Shown here in pieces: positions 6,787-13,227 of a stretch of DNA of 16,044 nt (its first letter is position 1; each line of letters begins with the position of its first letter). Under the pieces are notes generated by a model, which was not told where the DNA came from, did no database searches, and saw only the letters and a list, made by a program, of their open reading frames with translations. The DNA is taken from assembly GCA_038230275.1 (NCBI GenBank), contig JBBRNO010000149.1, positions 1-16,044 on the forward strand. The letters run 5' to 3'. Made by a program: the position numbers and the translations under genes. The DNA is from JANXXV01 sp038230275. GTDB taxonomy: Bacteria; Acidobacteriota; Terriglobia; Bryobacterales; Bryobacteraceae.

Positions 6787-7686
6787 GTGCGGCGCGCCCT
6801 GGCCATTCTGCTGTTTGCCGCCACGTCGCTCCACGCCTGGAATCGCGACGGCCACAAAACAGTCGCCTGGATCGCCTATCAGCATCTGTCGCCGGGCGTA
6901 AGGGATCAGGTGGATGCCATCCTTCGAAACCATCCCGATTACTCCTCTTGGACCAGCAATTTGCCCGCCGGCGCCGATCCCGGCCTCGAAGCGTTCCTGC
7001 ACAGTTCCTACTGGCCGGATGAGATCAAAGGCGATCCACGGCTGTGGGACGACCTGGCGCGGGATTCCCAACCAACTCCGCTTCTTCCAGGCTTCCCGGA
7101 CATGAAGATGCACAAGAACTGGCATTACGTCAACGTTCCGTACGTCGCCGCCGGGCAGTCCGGAACCGAAGGGGATCCGGCCAACATCGTGGCGCGCTTG
7201 GCCGCCTTGCGCACCCAGCCGCTATCGGCCTATAACCTGGCGTGGCTGGTTCATTTGGTTGGCGATGTGCATCAACCCCTGCATTGCGTCGCCCGCTTCA
7301 CCGGGCATCATCGAAACGAAAACACCGGACGGGATCGCGGGGACCAGGGTGGCAATCTCTTCTTGATCGACGATCCGGCAAAGAATATGCACGCGCTTTG
7401 GGACAATGCGCTAGGTGCCACAGACTCGCGGACGGAGTTTGTGAACACCGCCGCGGGTCTGTCGGCAACGGCGGACTCGGTTGTCCGCCTGGATGCGAAC
7501 TCCTGGGTTGAGGAGAGCGTGGAACTTGCAAAAAAACTGGTCTACACCATCGGGGACGACGCTGCCGGCAGCAGCCCTCCAAAAATCAGCCCCGAATACC
7601 GATTGGCGCTGCAAAGCGCTGCCCGGGAACGAATTGCCAAGGCCGGTTACCGTCTGGCCGCACTGCTCAACGATCGCTTACAGTAA
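6787..7686 (+). CDS. Secreted S1/P1-type zinc nuclease
   Basis: A phospholipase C/P1-nuclease-fold enzyme that degrades single-stranded nucleic acids using three zinc ions. The preprotein has about 299 residues. A short signal peptide (RRALAILLFAATSLHA) ends just before AWNRDGHKTVA. In this family the mature N-terminal Trp itself binds zinc, so cleavage between Ala and Trp makes sense. Other ligands are recognisable: the His of DGHKTVA, the Asp of YWPDEI, the His of WHYVNVP, the HLVGDVHQPLH helix (two His and one Asp), and the His and Asp of MHALWDN after GGNLF. All expected ligands appear present, so it should be active. The GTG at 6787 lies 2 nt after the ATPase stop; a GTG at 6775, overlapping the ATPase, is the other candidate. 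Neither has a ribosome site, consistent with coupling. Its tail overlaps the convergent small membrane gene by 20 nt. The product would act in the periplasm or outside the cell. Confidence 0.92.
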   Translation: MRRALAILLFAATSLHAWNRDGHKTVAWIAYQHLSPGVRDQVDAILRNHPDYSSWTSNLPAGADPGLEAFLHSSYWPDEIKGDPRLWDDLARDSQPTPLLPGFPDMKMHKNWHYVNVPYVAAGQSGTEGDPANIVARLAALRTQPLSAYNLAWLVHLVGDVHQPLHCVARFTGHHRNENTGRDRGDQGGNLFLIDDPAKNMHALWDNALGATDSRTEFVNTAAGLSATADSVVRLDANSWVEESVELAKKLVYTIGDDAAGSSPPKISPEYRLALQSAARERIAKAGYRLAALLNDRLQ

Positions 7687-7957
7687 GGCCGCGATTGAGC
7701 GTGTTCGCGAAATACTGGATTCCAATTCCGATGGCCGCCCATACAATCCAGTGCGAGAAAAACCCGTCACCGAAGGCAAACTCACCGGTAAAGCCCAAGT
7801 CCGCGCCAAGCCGCCAGGCAGCCAGCACGAAGGCCAGCAATGATGCGGGTGTCAATAGTGCTGCGCACAACCCCATCATTTGTAGCGAGCGGAATACCCG
7901 CAATGTTTTCCGCTTCAAAATTTTCATCCCGAACGACGGCCTGACGATGATTCTCAT
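7667..7957 (-). CDS. Small two-helix membrane protein, function unknown
   Basis: I do not recognise a named family, although the end of the protein (FFSHWIVWAAIGIGIQYF) has the look of a conserved acidobacterial short integral membrane protein. It has 96 residues: a basic N-terminus, a first hydrophobic helix at about 27-48, a short loop rich in Gly and Phe, and a second helix at about 66-84. Both ends probably face the cytoplasm. The ATG at 7957 is preceded by GAGGG with a 6-nt gap, a good ribosome site that supports this start over the in-frame ATG ten codons later. The reading frame and the ribosome site together make it a real gene. It is convergent with the S1/P1 nuclease and overlaps its last 20 nt. 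purH lies 70 nt upstream on the same strand; a read-through transcript from purH is possible. Confidence 0.72.
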   Translation of the reverse strand: MRIIVRPSFGMKILKRKTLRVFRSLQMMGLCAALLTPASLLAFVLAAWRLGADLGFTGEFAFGDGFFSHWIVWAAIGIGIQYFANTLNRGLTVSDR

Positions 7958-8027
7958 TTCTGTCCCTCACTAGACATACGCGTTTTATCGACGAATAGAC
8001 GGTCATCGTGAGGAAAAATATTTTCAG

Positions 8028-9575
8028 CTAATGCCGGAAGTGCCGCACACCGGTAAATACCATCGCAATTCCCAGCCGGTTCGCCGCCGCAATCACGTCG
8101 CCATCCTTCACCGAACCGCCCGGCTGAATCACCGCTGTGATCCCGTGCTCGGCCGCCTGCTCCAGGCCATCGGGAAAGGGGAAGAAAGCGTCGGACGCCA
8201 GCACCGTACCCTGCAGCGGTAGCACCGCCTTCATCGCCCCCACCTTTACCGAATCCACCCGGCTCATCTGCCCCGCGCCCACGGTTACACTCTGGCCGGC
8301 GCGCGCGTAAACAATTGCATTCGACTTCACATGCTTGCAGACCTTCCAACCAAACTCCAGCGCCGTCCACTCTTCTTCGGTCGGGGCCCTCTCCGTCCGT
8401 ACTTGTGCCTCCGCCCGGTCCAGCCGGTGCAAATCCGCCGTCTGCGCCAGAAATCCACCGCTGATCGACTTCACCACCAATTCAACCGGCCCCGGACTCA
8501 CCTTCAATAGCCGCAAATTCTTCTTCGCCGTAAGAATCGTCAGCGCCTTGGCGGAATAGGCGGGTGCCGCAATCGCCTCGGTGAAGATTTTCGAAGCCTC
8601 GGCCGCTGTTTCTTCATCCACCGTCCGGTTGAACGCCAGCACCCCGCCGAACGCCGATACCGGATCCGCCTCCAGCGCCTTTCGATAGCTTTCCACCAGC
8701 GTCGCCTGTTCCGCACAGCCGCACGGATTCGTATGCTTGATGATCGCCGCCGCTGGCCCTGAAAATTCCTGGATCAATTGCCAGGCCGCGTCCAGATCCA
8801 CCAGGTTGTTGTAGGAAAGCTCCTTCCCGTGCAGTTGTTCGGCTGACGCAATCCCGCCCTCTTTGCGCGAATAGAGCGCCGCCTGCTGATGTGGGTTCTC
8901 CCCATACCGCAACGCAATCCTCCGCTCCGCCCGCACGTCCAGAATCGCCGGCAACACACTGGGGGTATCAAGAAAAGCATCGCCCGCGTACTCAATGCTA
9001 GCCAGGCGCGCCGTAATCGCCCGGTCGTAGGCGGCGGTCAGTGCGAATGCCTTCTTCGCCAGCTTCCAGCAAGCAGCCACCGAAAGCTCGCCCGCCCGCA
9101 TTTCCGCCAGGATGCCGGCGTAATCGTCTGGTGAGACCACCACCGCCACGTCTTGATAATTCTTCGCCGCCGCGCGGATCATCGTCGGACCGCCGATGTC
9201 GATATTCTCAATCAACTCATGAACCGCCGCATCCTTCCGCGCCGCAATCTTCTCAAACGCATACAGATTCACCACCACCATATCGATCAGGCCGATGGCA
9301 TGTTCTTCCAATGCCGCCATATGTTCCCGGTTGCCGCGAATCGCCAGCACTCCCGCTGCCACGCGCGGATGGATGGTCTTGACGCGCCCGTCCAGCATCT
9401 CCGGAAACCCGGTCAGCTCGGCAATGTCTTTCACCGCCAGCCCCGCCTGCCGGATCGCCGCCGCCGTGCCACCCGTCGAAATCAACTCAACCCCCAACGC
9501 GCTCAGCCCCCGCGCAAATTCCACCACACCGGTTTTGTCGGTGACACTCAATAACGCTCTTTGAATTTTTGGCAT
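8028..9575 (-). CDS. purH: Bifunctional AICAR formyltransferase / IMP cyclohydrolase
   Basis: PurH catalyses the last two steps of de novo purine synthesis: formyl transfer from 10-formyl-tetrahydrofolate to AICAR, then ring closure to IMP. The protein is full length at 515 residues. The N-terminal IMP cyclohydrolase domain (about 1-150) shows ALLSVTDKTG, ELISTGGTA, EMLDGRVKTIHPRV and IDMVVVNLYAFE. The C-terminal transformylase domain (about 200-515) shows LRYGENPHQQAALY, ELSYNNLVDLDAAW, the catalytic Lys-His pair in AAIIKHTNPCG (K280, H281), and DAFFPFPDGLEQAAEHGITAVIQPGGS. The terminal GVRHFRH is typical of PurH. It is divergent from the isocitrate dehydrogenase gene across only 38 nt. On its own strand TAGAAT lies 9 nt before the ATG, which would leave a 5' leader of only a few bases. 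No pur operon partners are adjacent, as is common for purH outside the enterics. Confidence 0.98.
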   Translation of the reverse strand: MPKIQRALLSVTDKTGVVEFARGLSALGVELISTGGTAAAIRQAGLAVKDIAELTGFPEMLDGRVKTIHPRVAAGVLAIRGNREHMAALEEHAIGLIDMVVVNLYAFEKIAARKDAAVHELIENIDIGGPTMIRAAAKNYQDVAVVVSPDDYAGILAEMRAGELSVAACWKLAKKAFALTAAYDRAITARLASIEYAGDAFLDTPSVLPAILDVRAERRIALRYGENPHQQAALYSRKEGGIASAEQLHGKELSYNNLVDLDAAWQLIQEFSGPAAAIIKHTNPCGCAEQATLVESYRKALEADPVSAFGGVLAFNRTVDEETAAEASKIFTEAIAAPAYSAKALTILTAKKNLRLLKVSPGPVELVVKSISGGFLAQTADLHRLDRAEAQVRTERAPTEEEWTALEFGWKVCKHVKSNAIVYARAGQSVTVGAGQMSRVDSVKVGAMKAVLPLQGTVLASDAFFPFPDGLEQAAEHGITAVIQPGGSVKDGDVIAAANRLGIAMVFTGVRHFRH

Positions 9576-9584
9576 GAACTCTCT

Positions 9585-9590
9585 ATTCTA
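9585..9590 (-). promoter_or_regulatory. -10-like hexamer for purH
   Basis: TAGAAT (five of six consensus bases) on the minus strand ends 9 nt before the purH ATG. A start at the normal distance would give a leader of about 2-4 nt. No clear -35 box is seen; its expected place lies inside the divergent isocitrate dehydrogenase promoter and start. Confidence 0.3.
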
Positions 9591-9601
9591 ATGGGCCCGG
9601 C

Positions 9602-9607
9602 TATAAT
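9602..9607 (+). promoter_or_regulatory. Consensus -10 box 6 nt before the isocitrate dehydrogenase start codon
   Basis: A perfect TATAAT ends at 9607 and the GTG start codon is at 9614. The expected transcription start coincides with the G of the start codon, implying a leaderless transcript. The six intervening bases (CGGGGG) could act as a partial ribosome site only if transcription began further upstream. No convincing -35 hexamer is visible 16-18 nt upstream. Confidence 0.45.
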
Positions 9608-9613
9608 CGGGGG

Positions 9614-10618
9614 GTGTCCTATTCCGTTACGTTAATTCCAGGGGATGGCATCGGTCCGGAAGTGGCCGATGCAACCGTGCGCGCCGTCGATGCCACCGGC
9701 GTCAAGATCGATTGGGAGCGCGTCGAGCTCACCGCTGAAGTCATTAAGACTGCCGGCCAGGTGCTTCCATCCTATGTGTTGGAATCGCTGGGCCGGACAC
9801 ATATCGGCCTGAAAGGCCCGGTCGCCACTCCCATCGGTGGCGGCTTTCCCAGCGTGAACGTGGCGCTTCGCAAGAAAATGGACCTGTACGCCAACGTCCG
9901 CCCCGTGCGCACATTGCCGGGCGTAAAGACGCGCTACATGGATGTCAATATCGACATGGTGATCTTTCGCGAGAACACCGAAGACGTGTATTCGGGCCTG
10001 GAACACGAGGTCATCAAGGATGTGGTGGAGAGCCTGAAGATCATCACCCGCTACGCGTCCATTAGAATCGCTCGCGCCGCTTTCGACTTCGCCGCGCTGG
10101 GCCGCAAGAAAGTGACAGCCGTTCACAAAGCCAATATCATGAAACTCAGTGACGGCCTCTTCCTGCGTTGTTGCCGGGAAGTTGCCAGTGAGTTTCCGCG
10201 GATCGAATACAAAGAGCTCATCGTCGATAACGCAGCCATGCAACTGGTGATGCGTCCGGAAACGTTTGACGTCCTCTTATTGCCGAACTTGTACGGCGAC
10301 ATTGTCTCCGATCTGGCAGCAGGGCTAGTGGGCGGCCTGGGCATCGTTCCGGGAGCAAATCTGGGTGAGACGAACGCCGTTTTCGAAGCGGTTCACGGCA
10401 GCGCGCCGGACATTGCAGGGAAGGGAATTGCGAATCCTACGGCGCTGATGCTGTCATCGGTGATGATGCTGCATCACATTGGGGAGAAGGAAGCCGCCAC
10501 CCGCCTGCAAACCGCGATTGAGGCGGTTTATGCCGAAGCAAAACATACCACATCGGATGTGGGAGGCCAGGCATCAACCTCCCAATTCACCGATGCAGTC
10601 ATCCGGAAACTGGCCTGA
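9614..10618 (+). CDS. NAD-dependent isocitrate dehydrogenase (isocitrate/isopropylmalate dehydrogenase family)
   Basis: A 334-residue beta-decarboxylating dehydrogenase. The substrate loop reads FPSVNVALRKKMDLYANVRP: Ser80, Asn82, Arg86 and Arg96 match the isocitrate-binding Ser, Asn and Arg residues, and the loop lacks the leucine-rich pattern of isopropylmalate dehydrogenase. IFRENTEDVYSG supplies Arg119 and Tyr126, followed by Lys172 in HKANIMKLSDG. The metal-binding aspartates are D205 (VDNAAMQ), D229 and D233 (NLYGDIVSDLAAG). The cofactor loop HGSAPDIAGKGIANP carries Asp-Ile where NADP enzymes such as E. coli Icd have Lys-Tyr, so NAD+ is predicted. The expected reaction is isocitrate to 2-oxoglutarate in the citric-acid cycle. 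Its short length and motifs resemble the mitochondrial Idh3-like group. The GTG start is fixed by the family start SVTLIPGDGIGPEV and by the promoter. The gene ends 3 nt from the convergent GAPDH gene. Confidence 0.92.
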   Translation: MSYSVTLIPGDGIGPEVADATVRAVDATGVKIDWERVELTAEVIKTAGQVLPSYVLESLGRTHIGLKGPVATPIGGGFPSVNVALRKKMDLYANVRPVRTLPGVKTRYMDVNIDMVIFRENTEDVYSGLEHEVIKDVVESLKIITRYASIRIARAAFDFAALGRKKVTAVHKANIMKLSDGLFLRCCREVASEFPRIEYKELIVDNAAMQLVMRPETFDVLLLPNLYGDIVSDLAAGLVGGLGIVPGANLGETNAVFEAVHGSAPDIAGKGIANPTALMLSSVMMLHHIGEKEAATRLQTAIEAVYAEAKHTTSDVGGQASTSQFTDAVIRKLA

Positions 10619-10621
10619 AAA

Positions 10622-11629
10622 TTACAGTCCCTTCTTCGCCAGAAACGACACCAAATCCACCACGCGGCACGAATAGCCCCACTCGTTGTCATACCAGGCC
10701 ACAACCTTCAGCAGGTTGCCGTCAAGCACTTTCGTAAGCAGGGAGTCCACAATCGAGCTGTTCGGATTGTGCAGCATGTCGGAGGAAACCACCGGATCCG
10801 CGGTGTAACCCAGAATATCCTTCAGTTCACCCTCCGAAGCAGCCTTCAGTGCGGCGTTCACTTCATCCGCCGTTGTCGATTTTCCAAGTACCGCTACCAG
10901 ATCCACCACTGAAACATCGGGTGTCGGGACGCGCATGGAATAGCCGTCCAGCTTGCCTTTCAACTCAGGCATCACCAGTCCGATTGCTTTGGCGGCGCCA
11001 GTCGAAGTGGGAATCATGTTGATCGCGGCAGCACGGGCGCGGCGCAAATCCTTGTGCGGAAAATCGAGCACTGGCTGATCGTTCGTGTAGCTGTGGATCG
11101 TGGTCATCGATCCTTTCAGAATTCCGAACTTCTCATGCAAAACTTTCACCACCGGAGCAAGGCAATTGGTAGTGCAGGAGGCATTCGACACAATGTTGTG
11201 CTTCGACGCATCGTATTTGTCGTCGTTCACCCCCAGCACCAGCGTGATATCTTCGCCTGTCGCCGGCGCCGAAATGATCACCTTCTTAACGCTGCCGCGC
11301 AGGTGCTTCGACGCTTCCTTCGCATCCGTGAAGCGGCCCGTCGATTCCACCACTACTTGAACGCCAAGCGAACTCCAGTCAATCTCCGCCGGGTCCTTGA
11401 TCGCGAAAATCTTGATCTTCTTTCCGCCCACCACCACCGAATCGCCGTCGATGGAAACTTGTTCTTTCAACTGTCCAAGCGTCGAGTCATACTTCAACAG
11501 GTGCGCCAGCGTCTTCGTGTCGGTCAGATCGTTGGCTGCCACAAATTCCACTTCCGGGTTGTGCAGCCCTGCACGAACCACGTTCCGGCCGATGCGGCCG
11601 AAGCCGTTGATGCCCACTTTGATTGCCAT
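10622..11629 (-). CDS. gap: Glyceraldehyde-3-phosphate dehydrogenase, type I
   Basis: A glycolytic enzyme converting glyceraldehyde-3-phosphate to 1,3-bisphosphoglycerate. The protein is 335 residues, the normal length. The N-terminal Rossmann motif GINGFGRIGRNVVRA is followed by an Asp at about position 34 (AANDLTD), which points to NAD+ rather than NADP+. The active-site segment SNASCTTNCLAPV carries the nucleophile Cys152. The catalytic His lies in the TTIHSYTNDQ segment, and the C-terminal WYDNEWGYSCRVVDL is present. AAAGGAG lies about 11 nt before the ATG at 11629, a strong though slightly distant ribosome site. A -10-like TATATT is at 11671-11676 on the minus strand. The gene is monocistronic by position: convergent with isocitrate dehydrogenase on one side (3 nt apart) and divergent from the PEP-CTERM gene on the other. 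Confidence 0.98.
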   Translation of the reverse strand: MAIKVGINGFGRIGRNVVRAGLHNPEVEFVAANDLTDTKTLAHLLKYDSTLGQLKEQVSIDGDSVVVGGKKIKIFAIKDPAEIDWSSLGVQVVVESTGRFTDAKEASKHLRGSVKKVIISAPATGEDITLVLGVNDDKYDASKHNIVSNASCTTNCLAPVVKVLHEKFGILKGSMTTIHSYTNDQPVLDFPHKDLRRARAAAINMIPTSTGAAKAIGLVMPELKGKLDGYSMRVPTPDVSVVDLVAVLGKSTTADEVNAALKAASEGELKDILGYTADPVVSSDMLHNPNSSIVDSLLTKVLDGNLLKVVAWYDNEWGYSCRVVDLVSFLAKKGL

Positions 11630-11670
11630 TACTGAGACTTCTCCTTTGAGATTGTTTGGGGTTCTTTACC

Positions 11671-11678
11671 AATATAAC
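11671..11678. promoter_or_regulatory. Shared, near-symmetric -10 region for divergent genes
   Basis: The eight bases AATATAAC contain TATAAC on the plus strand (five of six consensus) and TATATT on the minus strand (five of six). They lie between GAPDH and the PEP-CTERM gene. Use in both directions would give a GAPDH leader of about 35 nt, carrying its AAGGAG site, and a PEP-CTERM leader of about 115 nt. The -35 elements are weak in both directions. Confidence 0.35.
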
Positions 11679-11710
11679 AGCACCAACCCGTGAGGGAATT
11701 CGCCGCGAAA

Positions 11711-11788
11711 CGCCGCTATTCAGAGTAACGGCGATTCTGATCCGCCTCTCTTGCCGGGGTTTCCGGTCACCGGGGCCCCGGCCTTTTT
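11711..11788 (+). terminator. Structured leader ending in a terminator-like hairpin and T-tract
   Basis: Hairpin 1 pairs CGCCG (11711-11715) with CGGCG (11729-11733). Hairpin 2 pairs GCCGGGG (11753-11759) with CCCCGGC (11776-11782), and its loop contains a further CCGG/CCGG pair. It is followed after one base by TTTTT (11784-11788). This is the layout of an intrinsic terminator on the plus strand, placed directly before the GGAG ribosome site of the PEP-CTERM gene rather than after any plus-strand gene. It may be an attenuator or regulated terminator in the 5' leader. I could not match it to a known riboswitch class. Confidence 0.4.
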
Positions 11789-11799
11789 GGAGCAAAAAC

Positions 11800-12423
11800 A
11801 TGGGCACTTCTTTACGTTTTGGAATGATTAGCTTGCTGGCAGCTGCCTCGGCTCACGCCACCGTCATCGGTGGCACCTCCACCACCCAGCCGTTGCCCTT
11901 CGACGGCAACAACACGTACGCGTTCATCTTCGGAGGGGCAGGCAGCCAGCTTGCCGTGCCCTTTACACCCGTGGCCGGCTCCGACTATATTTTGTCCTCC
12001 GCTTCGTTGCCCGTGCGGTCCTACGGCCCGACTGATGTGGAAATCGATATTTTTGACACCAACGGCTCCAATCCAGGGTCCAAGCTCGAAGGTTTGACCG
12101 CCCAAATACCTTCCGACTTCGGCTATCACCTGGTGGGAGGTAACTTCTCAGGCTCCACCATCCTGCATGGCGGGCAGCAATACTTCTTCTATGTCAGCGC
12201 CCCGAACGGCTCAGGCCAGGTCGATTGGGCGGGAGCCCAGCCAGCCGTTGGCACCACGCTCTACTACCAGGCCAACACTGGTTTCTGGAACCACGCGGGG
12301 TCGTTTTCTTCCCCGGCCTTCCAGGTCATCTCCGACAGCACGACCGCGCCCGAGCCCGGGACAATTCTGCTGCTGAGTGCAGGTGCTCTGTTGTTGATGA
12401 TCGGCCGCACCTGGAAGCCGTAA
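11800..12423 (+). CDS. PEP-CTERM sorted surface/secreted protein
   Basis: A 207-residue exported protein. The N-terminus (MGTSLRFGMISLLAAASAHA) is a signal peptide with probable cleavage after Ala-His-Ala. The middle is a Gly/Ser/Thr-rich, predicted all-beta domain with no catalytic motif I recognise. The C-terminus has the tripartite PEP-CTERM signal: PEP in TAPEPGTILL, a hydrophobic helix (LLSAGALLLMIG), then a basic end (RTWKP). Such proteins are processed by exosortase and are linked to exopolysaccharide producers; no exosortase gene is in the window. The frame is open further upstream, but the ATG at 11800 is chosen because it begins the signal peptide and has GGAG 7 nt before it. It is preceded by a structured leader with a terminator-like hairpin. 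It converges on the next gene with only 6 nt between stop codons. Confidence 0.9.
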   Translation: MGTSLRFGMISLLAAASAHATVIGGTSTTQPLPFDGNNTYAFIFGGAGSQLAVPFTPVAGSDYILSSASLPVRSYGPTDVEIDIFDTNGSNPGSKLEGLTAQIPSDFGYHLVGGNFSGSTILHGGQQYFFYVSAPNGSGQVDWAGAQPAVGTTLYYQANTGFWNHAGSFSSPAFQVISDSTTAPEPGTILLLSAGALLLMIGRTWKP

Positions 12424-12429
12424 GGCCGT

Positions 12430-13227
12430 TCACTGCACCGGAAGCGGCGGCGCGGTCTGCCCGCCCAGCCCAGCGTAGGTTTCCTTCACCTTCAGCACTT
12501 TGTTTCCGTTGAAGGTGACAAACACCAGCTTGCCCGGAGGATTGCCGTAAATCCAATCCTCCAGTTCCATCCCTTCCTTGGTTTCACGCGACTTGGTGCG
12601 CGGCTTCCCCAGCGCCATAATCACCTGGTCGCGATCCATCCCTTCAATCGCACGCTGTTCCTTCACCGCCTTCTGCACCTCAGGCGGTAACGAGTCGATC
12701 GCCTGTTCGGTGGCGCTGTGCTTCTCAAAATCCAGAATCGGCGCCAGCATCTTTTTGATGTCGGAGGCCAGCAACCCCGGAACCGGCTTCCCGAATTCCA
12801 GCGCGATATAGGTGCCGCCCGGCGCGTTCGTCCCCTGTCCGCCAATCGGCGATGTCCGCTGGCCCATGCCCACTTCCACATTCTCGTACCACTTGCGTTT
12901 GCCCTTCATGCCGCCGTTGATTTCCAAAAGGATCTTCTCTTCCTCCAGCGTCACTTTGGTAATCTGCACCTGGTCGCCCACGCGCGCCGCCGGCCCGAAC
13001 TCCCGCCCAATTTCGTCCCACTTCTTCTTGTCGTACTTGCCCGTGCTCTCAAACGGCAGCGGCTTCTTCGACCGCGGCAGAAAAATCTTCACCGTCGCAA
13101 ACTCCGCCATCAACCCGCGCACAATCTCCACCCGCTGGTCGAAATTCAACTTGCTGGAATCCTTCACCACGTCGGCGAAGAGTGAACTGGCAAGCAGCGA
13201 AATCAAAGTAAGTCGGAAGGCTTTCAT
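12430..13227 (-). CDS. Secreted protein with C-terminal BamE/SmpA-like domain, function unknown
   Basis: A 265-residue protein with a signal peptide (about 1-18, cleavage near LFA-DV). No lipobox cysteine is seen, so it is probably soluble in the periplasm. The middle (about 50-160) is a Lys/Glu-rich region without recognisable motifs. Residues about 190-253 resemble the BamE/SmpA-OmlA fold: AIEGMDRDQVIMALGKPRTK, then EDWIYGNPPGKLVFVTFNGNKVLKVKE, that is GM...V...LG.P followed by W.Y and a beta strand ending in F.G..V. Proteins with this fold act in outer-membrane assembly or as small periplasmic scaffolds, but orthology to BamE is not claimed because size and location of the domain differ. 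The ATG overlaps the stop of the CPBP protease gene (ATGA), implying translational coupling and joint expression. Confidence 0.8.
   Translation of the reverse strand: MKAFRLTLISLLASSLFADVVKDSSKLNFDQRVEIVRGLMAEFATVKIFLPRSKKPLPFESTGKYDKKKWDEIGREFGPAARVGDQVQITKVTLEEEKILLEINGGMKGKRKWYENVEVGMGQRTSPIGGQGTNAPGGTYIALEFGKPVPGLLASDIKKMLAPILDFEKHSATEQAIDSLPPEVQKAVKEQRAIEGMDRDQVIMALGKPRTKSRETKEGMELEDWIYGNPPGKLVFVTFNGNKVLKVKETYAGLGGQTAPPLPVQ

Noticed and set aside
8012..8026. A/T-rich inverted repeat (GAAAA/TTTTC) after the purH stop as a terminator
   Set aside because: The stem is almost entirely A-T and lacks a following T-tract on the minus strand, so it is too weak to call a terminator.
11690..11790. 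c-di-GMP-I (GEMM) riboswitch in the PEP-CTERM leader
   Set aside because: The leader has a GCGAAACGCC segment and a GC-rich closing stem that superficially recall GEMM, but the GACGCAAAGCC core and matching tetraloop-receptor arrangement are not there. Kept only as an unclassified structured leader.
11656..11799. Longer N-terminus for the PEP-CTERM protein
   Set aside because: The frame is open, but the added residues precede an obvious signal peptide and cover the hairpin leader; the ATG at 11800 has its own GGAG site.
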